From: Echinococcus granulosus
Taxonomy: Eukaryota; Platyhelminthes; Cestoda; Cyclophyllidea; Taeniidae
Assembly (NCBI RefSeq): GCF_000524195.1
Contig: NW_020170445.1
Span: 337,700-369,544, forward strand
Length of the DNA: 31,845 nucleotides
Direction: 5' to 3'
Shown: positions 12,087 through 21,700 of the stretch, in pieces
Layout of the letters: each line of letters opens with the position of its first letter
Numbering within the stretch: the first letter of the stretch is position 1
Notes under the pieces: generated by a model
Told to the model about the DNA's origin: nothing
The model's input: the letters and a program-made list of their open reading frames with translations, nothing else
Databases searched by the model: none
Position numbers and translations under genes: made by a program

Positions 12087-12270
12087 ATGTCTGTTAACTG
12101 GGCCAAGGCAGTAAATCCTACCGTAGTGCTGCCACGCTTCCAAGGCGACCGTTTGTTCAAGGCCAAGTTGGATGATGACAGGCAACTTTAAATGGCTGTC
12201 CTACCAATACGAGGACAACGCTCAAATCCGCCTTAAACTTTCGGCTATGGCAGTTACTCTAATCAGATAA
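12087..12270 (+). pseudogene. Unrecognised coding-like fragment with a frame break
   Basis: Starting at an ATG at 12087, 31 codons read as a normal soluble protein (for example NPTVVLPRFQGDRLFKAKL), followed by three Asp. One extra base at 12180 then shifts the reading. The next frame, 12181-12270, continues plausibly with GNFKWLSYQYEDNAQIRLKL and ends at a stop. The frame as it stands stops at 12191 after 34 residues. I do not recognise the family. It could be a retrocopied or degraded gene piece, or a chance resemblance. No flanking splice sites convincingly join it to HECA or ALYREF. Confidence 0.3.
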
Positions 12271-15200
12271 ACACCCTATTAATCCTATCGAAGGTTAAAG
12301 GTACCTTCCCATCTCTCAGTCCCTCCCACTTCACAAGTTATGAAGGGCGGCGCTTTGCAAAGGAGGCACCTTTCTCGGATGTTTTGGCACACTCGGATGC
12401 TAAAATGCACACAGCACTTCGATTCGTCTCACATGTTGTGGTGGTGCCATTGCCAACTAATTCACATGAAATTCACAAACACCACACACATAAAAATTTG
12501 TGAATTTCACCACTCAAATGCATCCGCTTTTGTCGGATAAAATGCACTTAGCAAGAAAAACGAATGGTAAGGAAAAGGTAAAATTCAGTTGTCAAGGGCA
12601 GTAAAGGAGATGTTTGTTTCAAAAGTTGGTAGGAAACAAGAAGTCAAAATTCGGTAACTACTCGATCAACTATGCGTTGTTGAGATTGGTGCAGTGCATT
12701 GCAACAGAAAGCATGGAAAATTTTTCCGGTAAAACCGTCACAAAATTCAGTTGGTTTGGCCATTTTTGTGTGTTTAATAAGACCTTAATTAAGCTCATAA
12801 AAGCCTGTCCATCATTTCATGACACTGAAACAGGACATAAAAACAAGTGCGAGCTTCTTTGTCTCGGATACCTTCACAGTGCACAACAGTTGCCTGACCA
12901 ATAAGCACCAAGATTTGCACGGATTTCAAGGTCACTGCGGCGAGAGATGTGGCCTTGAGACGCATGCTATTGGTCGAGAAAGGCAGGGCGGAGTAGACTA
13001 GTGCGAGGCGCTTCGGCGGAATCACTGTTGCTTTTCCGCCTAGGAATCATGGGATAGACACCAACTTCCTGAAGTTTTACACATTATATGGATCATATAC
13101 TACTCACAAGGCAAGAAAGGCAACACTATCAAGTAGGAATCTAGCCCAGATCTTGGGGCATCATTGTTATGTCTTCATTTGTAAGTTCCCGACTAGAATT
13201 TTTGTATTAATGCAAATCGGTCACTCGTTGATTTTATGACTAACCGTTCAAGTAACGAACTGAAGGTGGGCAGGTCAATTTTTTGCCTGCTTTCCCACTA
13301 AAACAAAACACTGAATTTCCTATGCCTCATAGTCATTAAAATCATTGTTTAAGTTGTTTATTTAAGTAGGTGTTGCGATGCCAACGCACAGGTCCCCGAT
13401 GTTTCCTTCGTTTCACTACAGCGCGCAGGTATCTACTTGCGCTCAATTGCTTCATTCAAACACCTTGTGCATTGTCTCTCCTAATTTGTCTTGTTTGTTT
13501 ATAAAACAAAGTGAATCGATTTGTACTTTAACATCTTTTTAAGTTTTTGTCTTCACGCTTGGAAACGGTAGAATACTAAAGAAAAGACGTTCTCTACAAT
13601 ATTTATTTCCTATTTCCAATGAACAAGCATGAAGTGCTCTCGCAGCACCCGTCCAACTTATCTTTTTAAATTTTCCTTTATCAATTTACCGTCTCTTTCC
13701 TACAAACAATTATTTATAAGGATTATAGGGAATTATTTTTCAAATCGACGAAATTCTTATGGACGTATTAGGAGTAGCCATTTTTGATCGTTGGTAATTA
13801 CACAGGCGCATTATCTTCCAATTTCAGCAAAAGCAGGAATAATTCTTGTGCATCGGGTTTGGCCGGCATAAGCGGTTTTCTTTACCACACTTTTCAGACA
13901 TGTTTATGTGGGTATAAGCTTGTAATCTATGAGGCTATGGGAATTTAGCTTACTTTTGTTTTTTTTCTTTCATATCACATTATCACGACTCGCTTGTGAA
14001 ACCGGCGTTTTCCTGCGTTCGTAGATATGAAGTTATTTATAAGTTAATCTGTTTGTGTTTTGGTCAGACGTTCATGCACATTGGTGAAGGTAGTCAATAA
14101 AACTCGCATTTTGTTTTAGCGTCTCCCAATTGGATCATTTATCACTGAATCGTTTAGTCACTTCAAGATCTTTTTCGAAATTTGATCCTTTTTGTCACTT
14201 GTTTTCAGTGAAGTCTGAACAAAAAAGTGCAAACCGAGCGTGTTTTTTCTCTCTAATGCACTGTTGATAACTTTATCTAAAAAAATATCAGAATCCAATC
14301 ATTTTGGCCTCTAGTAAATCGTAAATCCTTACGTCTTTTGCTGTAAATTTGTGTAAACCATCAAGCATTGTTTTTACTTTGACATGACGCAAATTGAAAT
14401 GCCAAAGCACATCACAACTTTCTTTCTCTTTTGGTTTAGAACTTGATGATAAACAAATATTTTTATGAGGCCTAATTAACGGCACAGGGGCAATAGGTAT
14501 CTAGGGTTTAATAACAACCACATTCGCTACTCTTCGAGTAATCTGCGCCTAGGCAAGTGTTGTCATGTTATGCCAAGGGCGATAGGCGCAAGTACGGGGT
14601 AAAAAACAACTTACCTTTGAAGAAGATGGCAGGTCTATTATTTCACGAAAAATGTGCAAGGCCTGATGGTCCTAGTGGGGGTAGGCACAATATGACCTGT
14701 TAGCGGCGTCATAGCAAACTCGTCCGTTAGTAACAGCTAAAATAACGAAAAACCGAAATGAGTGATTACATATTCGTATAGCCAAAGCTTTAATATTCAC
14801 CCTTTTTCTTATTCACGGTCTAAAATAATGCCTTTCCCATGCACACAACACACCTTTGGATTAGTTTATGCTTCTTTGGCCAAATTATTTCTAAAAGGGT
14901 GTTTTTGACTAATAACAGCGTCCTTGTTATCACACTTTTCAAAATTAATCCCCAATCTCCTCGTGACGGATCAATCGCCAGCCGTTACACTACTTGATCA
15001 AACGTCCTTTCTGTTGTTGACTCGACTATGTTTACCTCCCTGGGCATTATGCTGGATTGATGAGGTGGCATGACTGACTGGTGAACCCCCCGCCGCCCTG
15101 CATTCATAAATCGTCAGACGCCTTCATTGATTCTACACACGGTTCACCGTTCTAACAATGCTTATGTATCCCGAACCTACGAGAAGGAAAGTACTCGGAA

Positions 15201-15399
15201 TCTTTTGCTATTACAATGTGAGAATCGGCAAACACATTTTGGAGATGCGCGGGTCACTATTGGGCATGTCATGGGTCAAAGTGTTATGAAATCGGCCTCC
15301 ACGCCGATCACACATACAGTTTTAATCCCCAAGTAAGGCGTAGTTGAATCAGATGAAAAAGCTATTTTGCCCAGGTCCGCGATTTCGCCCAAATTTGGC
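12271..15399. other. Spacer upstream of HECA
   Basis: No gene is supported here. I searched the plus strand for the conserved N-terminal headcase zinc domain (the C-N-x-x-x-C, M-H-x-x-C-F and W-E block) and did not see it. A tidy small frame at 13376-13429 ends at a CAG|GTATCT donor, but it has no partner I can justify. The DNA is AT-rich with T-runs. A hairpin at 12467-12509 is listed separately. Confidence 0.5.
12467..12509. repeat. Perfect 13-bp inverted repeat
   Basis: TGAAATTCACAAA (12467-12479) and its exact complement TTTGTGAATTTCA (12497-12509) are separated by 17 bp, so they could form a hairpin. Partial direct echoes (GGATGCTAAAATGCAC about 12396, GGATAAAATGCAC about 12534) lie on either side. 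It may be a remnant of a small inverted-repeat element; no target duplication was found. Confidence 0.7.
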
Positions 15400-15560
15400 C
15401 TTCTCCGATTGGCCAGTGGAATCATCTCCTATTCTACCACAGCCAATGACTTGGCAACCCAAATCCTTTGCCCCGACAGCTTCCCCATTTCGTGTCACGT
15501 GTTTTGGCGACACGTGATCCTTTGCAATTACGAAGCCTGGAACTATGCAACCAAAGCAGG
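15400..15560 (+). promoter_or_regulatory. Putative HECA promoter (CCAAT and CACGTG pairs)
   Basis: Two well-formed NF-Y sites lie 35 bp apart: an inverted one (ATTGG, 15408-15412, in GATTGGCC) and a forward one (CCAAT, 15443-15447, in AGCCAATGA). Downstream, two CACGTG boxes (15496-15501 and 15511-15516) form a 7-bp inverted pair, TCACGTG/CACGTGA. Such pairs bind bHLH-Zip factors of the USF/Myc/TFE type in animals. The patch is GC-richer than its surroundings and ends about 250 bp before the first HECA exon, so transcription probably starts near 15520-15560. The binding sites are seen; the promoter function is inferred. Confidence 0.5.
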
Positions 15561-15763
15561 TCAAATTAACTGAAGGGTGTGCAGAGGGATTTCATTTTTA
15601 AAAGTTTCTGACAGAAATGCTCTTGTGAATTTGTGTTTCATGGTGCAGGATGAGTTGTAAAGGAAATTTCCATTTGAGTCTTAAACGATTAATCATTTTA
15701 CTATTAAGTGCAACCGACGCTGCCCATCTCACTAACTACGCTACAGTCATCTTGACATTACCA

Positions 15764-18700
15764 ATGGAAAACGGTAAAAGTGGACGCCTGCAGAAAACGC
15801 GTTACTCGGACAGTGCCGTGCCCTTCAAGTCACTCATCGACCCCTCTGAATTCCCCTTGGCTGACGGTTGGGAGAATGCCGATCTGAGTCTTCTTCAAAC
15901 CCCTCTAATGTCCTCTTTCCAGCCCAACAACCTTCAACTTATGTGAGTTTGGAAGCTGCATTTACTGCACTAGTGAACCCATCTACTTTTTTAACCACAA
16001 CTTACGTTTAGGAACCCTGGTCTGAGTTCAACTTCCAAAACACATCGACAGACGAGTCTCACTGGAATCACGGACTCCAGTTTGAGCAGTGGATTCGCAA
16101 GTGATCCCTCGAGCGCCGCTGCCTCGACACGCTTTCCCAGCTTCTCCCTCGCAAGTATGGAATCTCTGGAGACCGCAGAGGCAACATGGCTGAACCCCTT
16201 GAACACAAGTGTACCTTCTACTGGTGCTGTGGAACCACTGAAGCGCAATAAGAAGGCGGAAGGCAGTGGTGGCCAAAAGAGAAATAGACGTAAGTTCTTC
16301 AAGCCACTTTTTTCCCCTCATCCCTCTTTTTTGAACTTAGCACACAAAAGCTTGCTCAATTTTTTTTTGTGTATTTGGCCATTTGTGGTAGCAGGTAAAG
16401 CTACTTTTGGCGAATAGTTTCGAAAAAAGGGGCAAATTTTTGTGCGTGATAGTAGTGGAACGAAAACTATTTCAAAAGTCAAACTTTTCAATAGAATACG
16501 GGAGAATGGGCTGACTGGAACAAGAGTCCGGGCGTAATATTTGGGCCGTTTCCATAAAATACCTCGGAGTGTGTGGAGTTTTTTGCCCCTCTCTTTTGCA
16601 TCGGTCAACTCGAAAAGGTAGCGTATTGTCATGCCTGATGATGAAAAGCAGATGTGTGGGTTCGCGAAGCTTCATTGCCCTACAGCGTCGGTAACGAAAC
16701 CAATTCCAAATGGAAAAAAGGGCCGATTGTCTACTGACAGAAATGACATAAACGGAACATCCTGACCCGTCGATGGATACCGCCAGCTGCTACGCCTGAT
16801 GAGTCCACCTGGGTGAAGGTTCGGCGGTCCAAAGGAAGGTCCCTTTGTTGTTGCTCCTTTCACGGAGGCAAAATTAACAGTCATGCATTTAATGAAATGT
16901 CACTAGCAAGTCAGATCATTTTCGTCTCGTTAGCAACAGTTGTTCCAGTCTTTCATCTTTTTGCTTTCCAAGGCAATAAAAACGCCATAATTTATGTTAT
17001 CAGCAGGCATGAACAAAAACTAATGAAATTTGTGAAAAGATGGAAGAAAACTCTATGCAGCGTTTGGACTACCTCTGGAAGCCTATTTTAGTACTGTTGT
17101 CTGAGCACGAGTGCTATTAGGTTCCTAATCCCCCAAAATCGGGAGAAAGGCTTCAGAAGTAACGAGATCCTTGATGGGGATAGCGTGAACACGCTGGTGC
17201 TGCAGATTGTGACTACCACAAGGGCACTCAGTTTTTCACTTTGATTGACAATGAACTTTATGCGATTATTGGTACATGCAGCGATTGTCTCCATGTCAGT
17301 ATTGTTCAATGTGTGCAACATTACCTTAGGGCCCAAATTTTCTAAAACCCTAAAATAGGACTGTTTTCTGCGGTTAAGGATGCAACCCCAGGAGGCGCAT
17401 TCTACGTAATCGCGATACCCTGCTTCATCACTTTGATAAAACAATTTGTGCTGCCGCGAAAATCATGCAATTTTTCCCTTCTTTAAGTACCATCCCCACC
17501 TCTCTCCGCGGCTGTTTTGCATTTACATGTTTCCTCACCCTTGACATCACATAACTCTAGATGTAAGTGATTATATTTATGGACTCCACAAGGTGGGCCT
17601 TTTTTGCATAGACGAAAACCTTACTCCCGGGCAAATTTTAACCTTGAGAATGTCGTTATTTTTATGAAGAGGTGAAGATAAAGAGCGTCCAATTGCATGG
17701 TTAACAGATACCAGAAGTAAATTATTAAATGTTAGTTGCAAGCCAGTTCTGAAGACTATTTTAAGTGAGGGTAAAAAGGAGTAGAGGGCCGTAGCCATGA
17801 ATGGGACGTCGTGCCACCAGGGAGGTGCTTGAGCCTCAGAAGGTGAAATGCCCCTATAGCATAATTTATCATTTTAAGTAACTTCTCTTCACAACAAAGT
17901 GGAAGGTTTTACGCAAGTATGAATGTGGTTGTTAAGCGGGAAAAGCAGGATGACGGACGATGGATGAGTTAATTAATCTACCAGACAAGTTTTTTCCAAA
18001 CCTTGGATTTCACCTCCATGTGCTAAAAAAGCAGTGTTGTGATCACATGACAAGTGTCATGGGACCTTAATTTTCAAGCACTTGGTAGCCCTTTGTCCCT
18101 TTCTTGAATGAGATAGGGCAGGTATAGAGAGTGATGCCAAGCAACAGGTTTTTACATCACCCTTCTTTGTCTCTTTTCCCTACTTGGACTTTAAGTAAAA
18201 ATTTCTGCTCGTCATGAATTACGTAACATACCAAGTTATCCCTGAAGTCGTGGTAAGCGTACAAATTAACGTACGGAAGAACAGGAAGGCCATTATCACT
18301 CCCCAAAGACTATACCACGGGGCAAGAGTACAACCCGAAGCGATTTAATTTTTCGCGTAGTTAAAAGCATGGCTAAACAAAACACCATTTCACCATAATT
18401 GCTACCTCTTATCCATACAAAATTCCGCTGACAAAAACTAAAAGCTCTTTGAATGGTTTTCCATCCTCCTCTTCAATGCACTTCATATCTGGGAAGTAAT
18501 TTGACATTTTATCCGTTCCTACCAGTGCTAGTCAATAAAGCATCGAAGTAAGTTTATGCGATTTGGAAAACTTCCGAAACCCTCTTAAAGTATGAAGTAT
18601 TTGTTGAAATAATTACCACAACAATGTATCATCTCTGCCAAGTAGACAAAAGTTCCTCGTAGACAATGGCCTAGCCCTCTCCTTCCCCCGCTCACATCAC

Positions 18701-21700
18701 CAGTCACCTCCACTCTTATCTCCTATTTCCCGCCCGTCTACTTTAGTGTGCACGTCATTGTCTTATACTTCCAAGAAAAAGTAAGTCATATGCAAGAGAA
18801 TTGTCAAGAGAATATGGAAAGTGGGGTGAGGCCCTGTCTCTCCCTCCCATAGCATGGCGTAAAGATTTTAGAGCTTTTCTAAATTTTACAGTATGAGGTG
18901 TTGTTTTCCTGTAAAGTATAAGAAGTAGAACCTAACACGAGTATGGTCTTGAAGTGGACCATGCTTCAGAGGTGTAAGATGGATGGTGACTGGAGCATTC
19001 GGGGGTAACAAATGACACTGGAATGAATTGCGAAGGCCATTTCTCCTCAAAATTTAGTTACCCGGTTGGTGATCAACCCAAAATGATGGGTCGCTTATAC
19101 ACCGTATATTAAATAAGTGGGGTCAAACAAACTGATCGCCCTTCCAGTTTACTGTCGCCCCTGACACGACCTTCCCAGTTGATGCGTGTGTGTGGTATCA
19201 ACAGTCATCCAACGGCTAACCAGAGCGTATCTTCTTAATTAAAGGGGCAGGAAGAGGAAAGGGGATGGGCTGGTTGATTTGCTGGATAGGCTTTTTTAGC
19301 AAGCGAAATTCATCTCCTTCCTAAAAGTAGTAAACAAATTTACAATAATGACAAGAGAAGGGCGAATTTTACATTAAAGCAATCATATTACTGATATATT
19401 TTATAATTCACAAGTTTCTATTAAACTTCGTTTAAATTATACCGTATCTAAGGTAACGGTCTCTAAAGGTGCTGCGAGAGCGATTTTGAAGAAAATTTGA
19501 ATACGAACTGAGGGATTATCATGGTTCCTTATTTCACTGAGTCAGAAATAGTCATTTGGTTGCAGTGATTTTGCGAGTCCTTCGTGTATTTTATAAAATT
19601 GAAAGAAAATTCTTCTATGCAGCACTGATAGGCCAGAATTAGGGTAACACCTCCTCCTATTTCGAGGGAGAGGTAGCAACTATGTTTGTGACCAGGAAGA
19701 AAATCCGATTATTTTTTTCCAGAAGTTTATCCTTTTGTCTGCAGAGGGATTTTTCCTAATGTATGCTGAACCTTTTTCGAACGGTAATCAGGCTTCTATT
19801 CTTATTCTTACTGATTCTTGATCAGCAACCATAAATTTTTTAGGCACTTAAAAATCAGACGACACTTTTTATCTCCAGTGATATTCACTTTTGGTGGAAA
19901 GGCATCAAAAAAGGATTTAAAAAATACAGACAATAATGGCTGGGTTCGGTCTGAGATTTGAATCTCGTGTAAAGCAATCACCTCCATCCAATCCATGGTG
20001 AGGAGATTTTCCATTCATTCGTGAGTCAAAAGGTAATTCGTAATAATTTAAACAACGGGAAGAGAAGAGGTTGTCTTACAAAGTCATCCAAACTAAGGGA
20101 CGCACTGGCAAATCTTTTTTTCGTTACAAAAAACCTCTCCAAAATGTGATGAGTACAAAACAAGAAAATAATGTCGAAAAAGGAGTGAAACGCCACTTTA
20201 TTTGATGAAGGGGTTTGCGGTTTAGTAGGTACTGCACATGTCCATCTACGCATTAACCATTTCCTTTCTTCGCCATATACCATCCACAGGTTTCATTGAC
20301 GCCCGCCAGCGCTCCGGATCTATGGCAGCTGGAACGGTTTCCACAGGCCTTCAGGGTGACCAACAGGTTCAACGCAGCATGTCCTTTTCCGTCCCAATGC
20401 TCTCTAGTGGAACTCGTCAATTTAATGTCAAGGGAAATATCTTCCGTCAACGGAAAGATTTCTCTGTGTTTCAGGTTGATTTTTGCACCTTGGACGGATA
20501 GTTGCTTTCGAAAATGCAATGAATTGTCTCCCGTCTTGCTCCATCTAGAGGCTGCAAGCATGGAAACGGAATGGTTACTTCATCCAACTTGAGGATGACA
20601 GCTGTACGGGCAATGAGGACACACGAGCGTTCGTGCTGTGCCAACTGACAGGTCACGGAGCTGCGGAGGTGCGCTGTCTGGCCTGTTGTCGTCCTCTCAC
20701 TATCTACGACCACTTCCCACTTCTTGACGGTGCCCTTTTCCTCTCTCCTCTCTGCCACCGCGGGGGTCTTCAGGTAAGGTAACAGTAGTGATGACACGTT
20801 TTAGACATTTCTTGGTAAATATTTGTACTTCCCGATCAAATGTGCAGTCGAACGCATACAAGAGCTTAATATCTCACTTCTCTGGAGCAATTCAGCGGTT
20901 TTTTTATCAAGGATCTTGTCTATCGTTTATAGGTGTGGAGGATTCTACTAAAACCAAGTGATTTAGTATCAAATCAAATGCCTCCCACTACTTTCGTATC
21001 TATGGTTAGTTGATCATAATACGTGTAGATAAGGTAGTCTGATTTTGTCGTGCTAGTGTGTTCAAGTAATCTAATCAATCAGAATTTCGTGGTTAACTTC
21101 TTTTCTATTAAAGGTAGTTCAGATTGTATAATGAAACTCGCTAGGACTCTTCCTACAGCCTATTCGCCTAGGTTTTTGGTAGTTTTTCATCCGAGGTTTT
21201 CAAAATCGTCTATCTTACTCCTAGTCAATATCGTTTTTGTACTTGTTTACATTCTGTAACCACAAAGATGATAAGCAGCCTTCAAGCCACTTGACCAATC
21301 CAGATATCTTCTGATCCGAGGTCTTTTGAAGCGCTAATCAAATGAAATACATTTCTTTTTCCTACAAAGGTATATACTAGGGTTTTACCATCCCAAAGAG
21401 TTCATGAATCGAAGATTAGGGACAGTTTTCACGGAGCAAAATCACTTCACGACGTTACTACTTTGAAAAATCGTTGCAGCTTTGCAGACGGAAGGATTAT
21501 CTAATATTTTCCGATCAAAGGTCTCACATCGGGCGAGAAGTTAGTGCCTTTGACTTCAAAAGTTTTAAAAGGCTCACTTTTCGCAATTTACTTAGTCCCG
21601 TGGGGTCCCATCCCGACTGCCCTTTCATTCAACCACTTTGATCAAGTTCCCCAGGAGGTATTCCTTGGATCGAGAAGTAGTATAATAAAAGGAGGAATTT

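Noticed and set aside
15349..15573. Overlapping open frames on both strands before HECA
   Set aside because: I tested them as the missing headcase N-terminal domain. The Cys/His spacing does not match, and the region is better explained as a promoter with CCAAT and CACGTG boxes.
15650..15763. Earlier HECA start with MSCKGNF
   Set aside because: The stretch contains a branch-site-like CTAAC and a CTACAG acceptor at 15746, and encodes a hydrophobic run unlike the Ser-rich linker. It looks like intron, though an acceptor at 15648 keeps it possible.
17088..17444. 118-codon minus-strand open frame in the large HECA intron
   Set aside because: It has no motif or repeat match that I can see, no splice partners and a length within chance expectation. 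It could be an old retroelement piece but nothing supports that.
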